Below are positions 1 to 5,981 of a stretch of DNA of 7,670 nucleotides, piece after piece. Made by a program: the position numbers and the translations under genes. Numbering within the stretch: the stretch's first letter is position 1; each line of letters starts with the position of its first letter. The notes below the pieces were generated by a model that was given only the letters and a program-made list of their open reading frames with translations, had not been told where the DNA came from and searched no databases. Origin of the DNA: Candidatus Faecivivens stercorigallinarum (GTDB lineage Bacteria > Bacillota > Clostridia > Oscillospirales > Ruminococcaceae); assembly GCA_018715465.1 (NCBI GenBank), contig DVLN01000130.1:1-7670 (forward strand). The letters run 5' to 3'.

Positions 1-9
1 CACCGTCAG

Positions 10-1560
10 GTGGATGAAAACGGCTGTACCTATCACAGCGGTCGGGTGGAAGACTGGAATAAACAATCATCGCAGAATTCTGACACATCAGCCGGGTTTA
101 CCGGTTCTTATGACGCGCAGGGCAATTCCCGTAGTTTTGGCAGGCAGGAAGGCGAACCATTTTATTACAACAATGGCAATCAACAGAACCGGCCTCCTGA
201 GTACGGAATGAATGAGAACGGGGAATATCGTTACAGTTATGAAGATTATAACCGTATTTCCTATAACCCGGATGGCAGCAGTGCACGCGGGAAAAACGGC
301 ATCAAGGTCTTTGCCATTATCGTGATCGTGCTGCTTGTGGTCACGACGGCGGTACTGCTGGGCATTATCGTTTCATTGAGGAATTCTCCCCTGCAATCTG
401 AGGTTTCTGTGACCACTGAAACCTCCTCTCAGGTTTCGGAAAGTTCGTCCATGGAACGGCCGGATGAAGATGAAATCAAGGTGCCGGAGCTGAATATTAC
501 CTCTCATGCTGAGGAGGATACTTATATCAGCAGCGATGGCAAACTGACCACCACCCAGGTGCATGAAAAGGTCCGTCCGTCAGTGGTTGGTATTCTGAAT
601 TATACCGCTGAAAATGCGCTGACAGCCGATTCTTCCGGCAGCGGGATCATCCTGTCCAGCGACGGATATATCCTGACCAACGCCCATGTCATCAGCGGGG
701 CTGCCAATCTGGTGGTTGTGCTGGATAACAATGAAGAATACGCCGCTCAGCTGATTGGCAGCGATATTTCTACCGACCTTGCGGTAATTAAGATCGACGC
801 GGAAAATCTAACCGGAGCTGAGCTGGGCGATTCCAACCAGTTGAAGGTCGGTGAACCGGTTGTTGCGATCGGCAACCCTGCCGGGCTGAATCTGGCGGGT
901 TCTACGACCCAGGGAATTGTTTCCGGTCTCGACCGTACCATCTCGGTTACACTGGAGACCGGCGAGTCAATCAGCATGGAGGTTATCCAGACAGATGCCG
1001 CGATCAATCCCGGCAACTCCGGCGGCCCGCTGATCAACGAATATGGCCAGGTTATTGGAATCAATTCCAGCCGGTTGTCTTCTTCGTCTTATGACGGCAT
1101 CGGTTTTGCAATTCCAATCAATGACGCGCTGCCGATTGTAGAGGATCTGATCCAGTATGGCTATGTCACCGGACGGGTCAAGCTGGGCATCACTTACTAT
1201 CCGATCAGTGAAGTGGTTGGCGCGATGTCCGGGTATACACCGGGCTTGCTGGTTTACAGCGTGGATGTGACGATGGACGTTTATGCCAAAGGGCTGCGTG
1301 CAGGCGATATCATCACCGAAATGGATGGTCAGTCGGTTACTTCCAAAGAGGCAATCAAGAATATTCTGGATGGCAAGAAACCAGGCGATACCCTTCGGAT
1401 TACCTTTATCCGCGGTTCCGCCGGCAGTCAGGCCAGCTATTCAGTAGAAGTTGTGCTGGGCGAAGATACCGGCAACAGCGATACCAGCAGCTATTCTTCT
1501 GAACCAGGTACGACGGAAGGAGTACCCACGACGGCAGACGGCGCTCAGTCGTTTACCTGA
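10..1560 (+). CDS. htrA: HtrA/DegP-type membrane-anchored serine protease with one PDZ domain
   Basis: Surface quality-control protease (trypsin-like S1C family) that degrades misfolded exported proteins outside the membrane. Counting from the GTG at base 10: residues 1-97 are a polar, Asn/Gln/Gly/Tyr-rich cytoplasmic segment; 100-123 are one hydrophobic membrane helix; a Ser/Thr/Glu-rich linker follows; the protease domain spans about 185-375 with triad His226 (TNAHV), Asp256 (TDLAV) and Ser337 (GNSGGP); a single PDZ domain spans about 390-483; the tail is Ser/Thr-rich. The 516 residues and one-helix-plus-one-PDZ layout fit Gram-positive HtrA proteins. No signal-peptidase site is evident, so it should stay anchored. 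The frame is open to base 1 and no ribosome site precedes the GTG, so the true start may lie upstream of the window. A terminator hairpin follows the stop by 12 bases. Family call is sure; the start is not. Confidence 0.95.
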   Translation: MDENGCTYHSGRVEDWNKQSSQNSDTSAGFTGSYDAQGNSRSFGRQEGEPFYYNNGNQQNRPPEYGMNENGEYRYSYEDYNRISYNPDGSSARGKNGIKVFAIIVIVLLVVTTAVLLGIIVSLRNSPLQSEVSVTTETSSQVSESSSMERPDEDEIKVPELNITSHAEEDTYISSDGKLTTTQVHEKVRPSVVGILNYTAENALTADSSGSGIILSSDGYILTNAHVISGAANLVVVLDNNEEYAAQLIGSDISTDLAVIKIDAENLTGAELGDSNQLKVGEPVVAIGNPAGLNLAGSTTQGIVSGLDRTISVTLETGESISMEVIQTDAAINPGNSGGPLINEYGQVIGINSSRLSSSSYDGIGFAIPINDALPIVEDLIQYGYVTGRVKLGITYYPISEVVGAMSGYTPGLLVYSVDVTMDVYAKGLRAGDIITEMDGQSVTSKEAIKNILDGKKPGDTLRITFIRGSAGSQASYSVEVVLGEDTGNSDTSSYSSEPGTTEGVPTTADGAQSFT

Positions 1561-1572
1561 TTACGCATTTAT

Positions 1573-1604
1573 AAAGGCACAGGGAGTACGCCCTGTGCCT
1601 TTTC
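1573..1604 (+). terminator. Rho-independent terminator of htrA
   Basis: A perfect 12-bp stem pairs 1573-1584 with 1591-1602 around the six-base loop AGTACG and ends in a short T run (TTTT, then C). It begins 12 bases after the htrA stop. The A-rich left flank means it could also act on the opposite strand, but a better hairpin for the convergent gene lies just beyond it. Confidence 0.85.
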
Positions 1605-1612
1605 TCATGGAT

Positions 1613-1646
1613 AAAAAAGCCGCCGATCAGAAGACCGACGGCTTTT
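1613..1646 (-). terminator. Rho-independent terminator of fucO
   Basis: On the - strand a hairpin pairs 1633-1646 with 1615-1628 with two mismatches and a four-base loop. It is followed by six Ts (1618 down to 1613). It lies about 35 bases past the fucO stop, so the two convergent genes each have a dedicated terminator in a 121-base spacer. Confidence 0.8.
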
Positions 1647-1681
1647 ACTGAATAACAAAAACTGTTTAAAATATCTGTGCC

Positions 1682-2830
1682 TTACAGCAGCGATTTATAC
1701 AGTGCAATAATATCCTCTTTGGTAGGATCAAGCGGATTGCCGGGACGGCAGGCGTCATCCATTGCCGACTGAGCCAAAAAGTCGATGTCTTCTTCCTTGA
1801 CAATGCCCTTGAGATCCTGAGGAATACCAACATCTTTGGACAGTTTTGCAACAGCGTCGCAGGCAGCGGCACGATATCCTTCCTGGGTCATCTGGTCAAC
1901 GCCTTCAACACCCATTGCACGGGCAATTTCACGGTATTTTTCACCGGTAGCAGAAGCGTTGTACCTCATGACGGTCGGCAGCAGGATTGCATTTGCAACA
2001 CCATGAGGGGTATCGTAAACAGCGCCCAGAGCGTGTGCCATCGAGTGGACAATGCCCAGACCGACGTTGGAGAAGCCCATACCAGCGATGTACTGACCGA
2101 GTGCCATACCTTCACGGCCTTCGGGAGTTCCTTCGCAGGCACCGCGCAGGGATTTTGCAATGATCTCGATAGCTTTCAGATGCATCATATCGGTCATTTC
2201 CCATGCACCCTTGGTGATATAGCCTTCGATTGCATGGGTCAGCGCGTCCATACCGGTGGAAGCAGTCAGGCCCTTGGGCATCGAGCTCATCATGTCGGCG
2301 TCGATGATTGCAACAACAGGGATGTCGTGGGGGTCTACGCAGACAAATTTACGTTTTTTCTCGACATCGGTGACAACATAGTTGATGGTAACTTCAGCAG
2401 CGGTACCGGCTGTTGTGGGAACAGCGATAATCGGTACGCATTTGTTTTTGGTTGCAACGGCGCCTTCCAGCGATACAACATCGGCATATTCAGGGTTGGC
2501 AATGATAATGGCGATGCCTTTCGCAGTATCCATCGAAGAACCGCCGCCGATCGCTACAATCGCGTCTGCACCGGCTTCTTTGAATTTTGCAACACCGTTC
2601 TGGATATTGGCAATTGTGGGGTTTGCCTTGATGTCGGTATACATGTCGTAAGGGATCCCGGCTTCGTCCAGCAGAGCGGTCACTTTGGTGGATACACCAA
2701 ATTTGACCAGAGACGGGTCGGTGACGACCAGAATCTTTTTAAATGCTCTTGCTTTTGCTTCATCGACAACTGCCGAGATGGAGCCCGCGCCGAAATAGGA
2801 AGTTTCGTTTAAGATCATTCTGTTTGCCAT
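1682..2830 (-). CDS. fucO: Iron-containing alcohol dehydrogenase, lactaldehyde reductase (FucO type)
   Basis: Group III metal-dependent alcohol dehydrogenase. FucO interconverts L-lactaldehyde and (S)-1,2-propanediol with NAD(H) in the cytoplasm, regenerating NAD+ during anaerobic growth on deoxy sugars. The 382 residues match E. coli FucO in length and resemble it closely throughout: the N-terminus MANRMILNET, the core AGTAAEVTINYV, and the stretch KFVCVDPHDIP. The nucleotide loop GGGS is at 95-98. Iron ligands by correspondence with E. coli are Asp195, His199, His262 and His276. Asp38 corresponds to the residue that favours NAD over NADP. The start is supported by GGAGGA at 2839-2844, eight bases from the ATG. 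The gene has its own promoter and terminator, so it is probably monocistronic. No fucose or rhamnose genes adjoin it, so the physiological substrate could be another short aldehyde or diol. Confidence 0.95.
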   Translation of the reverse strand: MANRMILNETSYFGAGSISAVVDEAKARAFKKILVVTDPSLVKFGVSTKVTALLDEAGIPYDMYTDIKANPTIANIQNGVAKFKEAGADAIVAIGGGSSMDTAKGIAIIIANPEYADVVSLEGAVATKNKCVPIIAVPTTAGTAAEVTINYVVTDVEKKRKFVCVDPHDIPVVAIIDADMMSSMPKGLTASTGMDALTHAIEGYITKGAWEMTDMMHLKAIEIIAKSLRGACEGTPEGREGMALGQYIAGMGFSNVGLGIVHSMAHALGAVYDTPHGVANAILLPTVMRYNASATGEKYREIARAMGVEGVDQMTQEGYRAAACDAVAKLSKDVGIPQDLKGIVKEEDIDFLAQSAMDDACRPGNPLDPTKEDIIALYKSLL

Positions 2831-2892
2831 GTGGATATTCCTCCATTATTAACAAAAGTCAGATCCAGTGTGGGGCTAAATCTGTATTTATT

Positions 2893-2921
2893 ATTATAAC
2901 ACATTCCGCTGCGGGGTTCAA
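2893..2921 (-). promoter_or_regulatory. Sigma-A promoter of fucO
   Basis: On the - strand, TTGAAC (2921-2916) and TATAAT (2898-2893) are separated by exactly 17 bases, with a TG one base before the -10 (extended -10). Predicted transcription starts near 2886, leaving a leader of about 55 bases before the fucO ATG. Confidence 0.85.
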
Positions 2922-2967
2922 TCGTTGACAGGCAGTTTTCGATGAATTTTCTGCGAATCTTTGTGCA

Positions 2968-3336
2968 TTACGGGTCGGCCATCAGCCAGAACAGCGCTGC
3001 CATCAGCCCCGGTGAGCACTGTCCCTGTGAGGAAAGCAGCAGCATCAGCAGCAGAATGGTCAGCCTGTCCCCATCCATTCCCATCAGCCCGGACAGTCCC
3101 AATAACCCGGACGGCGTATCTTTGATGGTATGATGGGGCTGCTGTCGTGGGGATTCTGTTATGGGGACTTCAACTGGCCGGCTGACGGTGGGGACAGTCT
3201 CAGGCTGTTGGCTGACAGACGGGCGGCGGGAACCTTCGAGACGTTCCCGTGCCTGCCGCTGCATTTCCCGCACCCGCTGGGCAGCTTCCAGCTGCATCTG
3301 CCGGAGTTCTTCCGGGCTGTATTCGCGATAGGCCAT
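2968..3336 (-). CDS. Small hypothetical protein with basic N-terminal helix and hydrophobic C-terminal hairpin
   Basis: Function not recognised. The protein has 122 residues. Residues about 8-36 are a charged Gln/Arg/Glu-rich helix that could form a coiled coil. Residues 37-75 are a Pro/Ser/Thr/Gln-rich, likely disordered linker. Residues 76-90 are Gly-Leu-Ser-rich (LLGLSGLMG). Two hydrophobic stretches, about 91-103 (RLTILLLMLLL) and 109-120, are split by a short polar turn and look like a membrane-associated hairpin. The start has AGGA at 3346-3349, nine bases upstream. It is the last gene of a three-gene operon, 65 bases after the 190-residue gene, and shares a Gly-Leu-Ser motif with it. 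No terminator is visible between it and the fucO promoter. The domain layout and the clean stop and start signals support a real gene. Confidence 0.75.
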   Translation of the reverse strand: MAYREYSPEELRQMQLEAAQRVREMQRQARERLEGSRRPSVSQQPETVPTVSRPVEVPITESPRQQPHHTIKDTPSGLLGLSGLMGMDGDRLTILLLMLLLSSQGQCSPGLMAALFWLMADP

Positions 3337-3401
3337 CTATGTTCATCCTTTCGGTTGCGCAGATTTTGTCGGTGCCCTCTGTTTTACACTGTCCTGACTG
3401 T

Positions 3402-3974
3402 TTAGGAGTGTCCCGACAGCCCCAGTTGTCCAAACAGGCCGGACAGCCCTGATAATCCGCCGCCTTCGACTGTCTCCAGCGCCTTGACCATCTGCATGAT
3501 CTGCATGGCCTGGTCAACGCGCGGGCCCTTTTCCGGGCGAAGGAGCGGTTTCAGGCTCTTGAGGAAGATGTATTCCGGCCCCTGCTGGTTCATCGCCTGC
3601 ATGACGCTGGAAAGGGTTCGGAGTAGTGCAGGGTTGGACAGCAGGCTGTTCATATTAAGTCCTGCGGAGCCATCTGACGGAACAGGTATCTGGGAATGGC
3701 TAGGATGGTTTTCCCTGGGATAGTTTTCCCTGGGATAGCTTTCCCTAGGATAGTTTTCCCTGGGATGGTCCTGCTGGTGGTGCGCAGATGCTGTGGAAGC
3801 AGCCGCACCTGTATCTGAAGCGGATGCCTGGGATTGGGACAGATTTTGCAGTGCCCCTTCCAGCTGGTTTTCCATTCCCATTGCGCCGGCCATCTGCCGG
3901 AGGGAACGCAGGGTATCTTCGTTTTGCAGGATAGAGGCGAGATTGGACAGATCAAACCCTTCTGTTTCCGGCAT
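3402..3974 (-). CDS. Hypothetical helical protein with pentapeptide tandem repeat
   Basis: Function not recognised. The 190 residues have two helical, Met/Leu/Gln-rich parts. Residues 8-46 include LRSLRQMAGAMG. Residues 106-168 include LLSNPALLRTLSSVMQAM, then a Leu-Lys-Pro-Leu-Leu segment and VDQAMQIMQMVKALE. Between them is a Ser/Ala/His-rich linker with four PREN[Y/H]-like pentapeptides at 71-90. The end (171-188) is Gly-Leu-Ser-rich. The pattern LLSNP...LKPLL...VDQA...M resembles small uncharacterised clostridial proteins as I remember them; this is recall, not a search. The start is well supported by GGAGGA at 3981-3986, six bases from the ATG. It is the middle gene of the operon, 51 bases after the 102-residue gene. 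It has no signal peptide or membrane helix, so it is probably cytosolic. Confidence 0.8.
   Translation of the reverse strand: MPETEGFDLSNLASILQNEDTLRSLRQMAGAMGMENQLEGALQNLSQSQASASDTGAAASTASAHHQQDHPRENYPRESYPRENYPRENHPSHSQIPVPSDGSAGLNMNSLLSNPALLRTLSSVMQAMNQQGPEYIFLKSLKPLLRPEKGPRVDQAMQIMQMVKALETVEGGGLSGLSGLFGQLGLSGHS
3704..3763 (-). repeat. Four-copy 15-base in-frame tandem repeat
   Basis: Four consecutive 15-base units on the + strand, with consensus GATAGTTTTCCCTGG, differ at only a few positions. A truncated fifth copy (GATGG) follows at 3764-3768. The unit is a multiple of three and lies inside the - strand gene for the 190-residue protein, where it encodes Pro-Arg-Glu-Asn/Ser-Tyr/His pentapeptides. 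Confidence 0.9.
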
Positions 3975-4025
3975 ATTTTTTCCTCCTTTCTTCAGATACA
4001 GGCGCCGTCGGATTCTATTTCAGTG

Positions 4026-4334
4026 TTACCGCTGGCCAGGTTTTCTGTTCATCATTCGACGAATGGCGTCTGACTGAACGGCTTTTTCAGCGGCTTTTTT
4101 TGCAGCGGCTGCTTTTGCCGGGTCAGAGAGAATCTCACTGACTTTATTCCGGCTGTCGCTGGGGAGGGTAGAGAGCAGGGCAGAAAGATCACCCCGGCGG
4201 TAGTCCGCTTCCAGTTTTTTGGGGTCGGCTCCTGCGCGTGCCGCCAGCATTTTGATCAGCATTTTGTCCATTTCTCCTAGCGGTGCGGAATCGGACAGGG
4301 CGTTGTGCTCTCCTTTTTGCAGTTCAAAGCTCAT
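4026..4334 (-). CDS. Small hypothetical helical protein, first gene of the three-gene operon
   Basis: Function not recognised. The protein has 102 residues. After a short polar N-terminus, residues 21-72 are charged helices with the pattern DPKKLEADYRRGDLSALLS followed by a Lys-Ile-Leu-Ser-Asp-Pro-type motif (VSEILSDPAKA). Residues 73-86 are Ala/Lys-rich and the tail is basic (RRMMNRK). Small proteins with this kind of 'DP-KL...GDlS-LLs-L...l-sdP' pattern are familiar from Oscillospiraceae-like genomes but unnamed to my knowledge. I chose the ATG at 4334 because a GGAAGG site lies just upstream. The same frame stays open to 4607, but that extension would overlap the divergent phosphoesterase gene. 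It is followed 51 bases later by the 190-residue gene, so they are probably co-transcribed. Confidence 0.78.
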   Translation of the reverse strand: MSFELQKGEHNALSDSAPLGEMDKMLIKMLAARAGADPKKLEADYRRGDLSALLSTLPSDSRNKVSEILSDPAKAAAAKKAAEKAVQSDAIRRMMNRKPGQR

Positions 4335-4388
4335 GGGAATCCTTCCTTTCGGTTTAGCAGCGGCCCCATCCTGACAGCGGCGGAGCTG

Positions 4389-4417
4389 TTGACGAACAGG
4401 GCATGATGGTTTATACT
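4389..4417 (+). promoter_or_regulatory. Sigma-A promoter of the yfcE-rlmA operon
   Basis: TTGACG (4389-4394) and TATACT (4412-4417) are separated by 17 bases. Transcription would start near 4424, giving a leader of about 80 bases. The -35 box sits inside a small inverted repeat, CTGTT-GACG-AACAG (4386-4399), that could be a regulator site or chance. Confidence 0.75.
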
Positions 4418-4502
4418 TATTCTGTATATACGCATAATATGCCCGCCCGGCGATCTGGTTGCATCTGCCGGAGGGGAATGGGAATGAAAGGAAGTGCCCT
4501 GA

Positions 4503-4991
4503 ATGGATACCCGTCGAATTGTGGTGATTTCGGATACCCATAAGGATTTTTTTACATTGCGCAAGATTGTGGAACGGCACCGGCAGGATACCGACCTTTT
4601 TCTTCATCTGGGAGATGTGGAAGAAGATGTCCGCAAAATTCGTGCGCTGTATCCCGACCTGCCGATACGCAGTGTACGTGGAAACTGTGACTTCGGTTCA
4701 AAAAGTAAACCGGTTGATATCGTTGAGCTTGGAGGTGCACGGGTACTCTTTTGCCATGGGCATACTATGTTTGTAGGAGCAGGAACCGAATATCTCGAAA
4801 ATGCGGCAAGAGAAGCGGGATGTAATGTGGCGCTGTTTGGACATACCCATGTTTCTTACTGCCGGTACAAAGACGGGTTATATATCATGAACCCGGGAAG
4901 TCCGTCCAGCCCACGTGACGGGAAGCCCAGCTATGGCATTATTGACATTGCCGGGAATGGGCTGCTTGCCTATGTTGTACAGCTCAAATGA
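4503..4991 (+). CDS. yfcE: YfcE/MJ0936-type metallophosphoesterase
   Basis: Compact calcineurin-like metallophosphoesterase that hydrolyses phosphodiesters using two divalent metals; the natural substrate of this family is not settled. All five motifs are present in 162 residues: DTH (Asp11, His13), GD (Asp38), GNCD (Asn61), GH (His85/His87 region) and GHTH (His114, His116). The late NPGSPSSPR segment typical of this subfamily starts at Asn130. The length fits the short single-domain members. The start ATG has AAGGAAG at 4488-4494, and the protein begins right at the first beta strand (RRIVVISDTH), as in homologues. A good promoter lies 86 bases upstream. The rlmA ribosome site follows almost at once, so the two are probably co-transcribed. 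Family assignment is sure; the cellular role is unknown. Confidence 0.93.
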   Translation: MDTRRIVVISDTHKDFFTLRKIVERHRQDTDLFLHLGDVEEDVRKIRALYPDLPIRSVRGNCDFGSKSKPVDIVELGGARVLFCHGHTMFVGAGTEYLENAAREAGCNVALFGHTHVSYCRYKDGLYIMNPGSPSSPRDGKPSYGIIDIAGNGLLAYVVQLK

Positions 4992-4997
4992 TCATAC

Positions 4998-5004
4998 GTG
5001 GAGG
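4998..5004 (+). promoter_or_regulatory. Ribosome binding site that decides the rlmA start
   Basis: GTGGAGG lies ten bases before the ATG at 5015. An in-frame ATG at 4988 overlaps the yfcE stop as ATGA, but it lies ahead of this site and would have to rely on coding-end sequence with no clear Shine-Dalgarno. The 5015 start is therefore preferred. Confidence 0.7.
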
Positions 5005-5014
5005 AAAAACGGGA

Positions 5015-5857
5015 ATGGAACAGATGGTCTCTTTTGCCTGTCCGGTCTGCGGGGAAAATCTGACGCAGGAGGGCAGCAGCTTTCGCTGTCCGGCCGGACA
5101 TAGCTTTGATCGTGCCCGCAGCGGATATGTCAATCTATTGTTGCCGGATGGCAAGCATGCGAAGCTCCCCGGCGATAACTGCCAGATGGTCAATGCAAGG
5201 CGGGAGTTTCTTGAAAAGGGTTTTTACCGGCCGATGGCGGATGCACTCTGTCGGGAACTGGTCGGGGAGCTGGACGGGAAGAACGCTCTCGTGCTGCTGG
5301 ATGCCGGATGCGGAGAAGGATATTATACCCGGCTGGTATATGACGCACTGACTTCAAACGGGCTTTCGACCCGGCTGCTGGGACTGGATATCTCCAAATT
5401 TGCGGCGGAGAAGGCGGCAAAGCGGTTTCGCCTTGAAGAGCCGGTCAGGATTGCTGCGGCGAGTATCTTCCATATGCCGGTGGCAGATGAAAGCTGTGAC
5501 GCGGTGATGACGTTGTTTGCGCCGTTTTGCCGGGAAGAGTTCTGCCGGGTGCTGAAAAAAGGCGGCTTGTTCGCAATGGTCATCCCGGGGGAGCGTCATC
5601 TGTTTGGGCTTAAACAGGCAATTTATGACCACCCTTATCTGAACGAGGTACAGGATTATCCGATTGAAGGAATGGAATTTCTGCGCAGTGTTCCGGTGGA
5701 TGATACCATCACACTGCATGACGGCGAGATCATGAGCTTGTTCATGATGACGCCCTACTATTATAAAACGTCGGCTGAGGGGCAGCAGAGAGCGGCTGAT
5801 CTCACAGAACTGACAACCGAAACTTCTTTTCAAATATTGCTGTACCGTAAAAATTGA
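5015..5857 (+). CDS. rlmA: 23S rRNA (guanine-N1)-methyltransferase, RlmA family
   Basis: SAM-dependent enzyme that methylates N1 of a guanine in helix 35 of 23S rRNA: G745 for RlmA-I of Gram-negatives, G748 for RlmA-II (TlrB type) of Gram-positives. In 280 residues from the ATG at 5015, an N-terminal zinc ribbon uses Cys9, Cys12, Cys25 and His29. The family segment FDRARSGYVNLL...PGDN follows at 31-55. SAM motif I, LLDAGCGEGYYT, is at 94-105, followed by the Rossmann-fold methyltransferase domain. E. coli RlmA (269 residues) shows the same order and very similar motifs. The start at 5015 is set by GTGGAGG; an ATG at 4988 would add nine residues and overlap the yfcE stop. RlmA-II enzymes can affect tylosin-type macrolide binding; nothing in the sequence shows which guanine is modified here. 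Confidence 0.93.
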   Translation: MEQMVSFACPVCGENLTQEGSSFRCPAGHSFDRARSGYVNLLLPDGKHAKLPGDNCQMVNARREFLEKGFYRPMADALCRELVGELDGKNALVLLDAGCGEGYYTRLVYDALTSNGLSTRLLGLDISKFAAEKAAKRFRLEEPVRIAAASIFHMPVADESCDAVMTLFAPFCREEFCRVLKKGGLFAMVIPGERHLFGLKQAIYDHPYLNEVQDYPIEGMEFLRSVPVDDTITLHDGEIMSLFMMTPYYYKTSAEGQQRAADLTELTTETSFQILLYRKN

Positions 5858-5904
5858 CGCATTATTATAGGCAAAAGGTATGGAATTGGATTTAAAACAG
5901 GTAT

Positions 5905-5933
5905 TTGCATTCTATCAGGCAGGATGTTATAAT
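5905..5933 (+). promoter_or_regulatory. Sigma-A promoter of the aldo/keto reductase gene
   Basis: TTGCAT (5905-5910) and a consensus TATAAT (5928-5933) are spaced 17 bases apart, with an extended -10 TG at 5925-5926. The expected start is near 5940, leaving a leader of about 40 bases. It lies in the 124-base spacer after rlmA, where no terminator was seen. Confidence 0.85.
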
Positions 5934-5981
5934 ACGAATAGTTGAACTGGTTGTCTTAGCGAATGAAAGGAATGATGACAG

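Noticed and set aside
2003..2812. Long + strand open frame (269 codons) opposite fucO
   Set aside because: It is fully antisense to a clearly recognisable enzyme; its composition (Cys, Asn, Phe-rich, no domain) is what codon bias on the other strand produces.
2860..2884. CAGAT...ATCTG inverted repeat in the fucO leader as an operator
   Set aside because: Only five bases pair across a 15-base gap with no further symmetry; this is expected by chance.
2831..2967. Possible terminator between the small-gene operon and fucO
   Set aside because: No stem with a following T run was found; transcription from the operon may read into fucO.
3704..3768. Short regular repeats considered as a CRISPR-like array
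   Set aside because: The 15-base units are directly adjacent with no spacers and keep the reading frame of a protein gene.
4335..4607. N-terminal extension of the 102-residue - strand protein to an ATG at 4607
   Set aside because: It would overlap the divergent yfcE gene and its promoter; a good ribosome site marks the ATG at 4334 instead.
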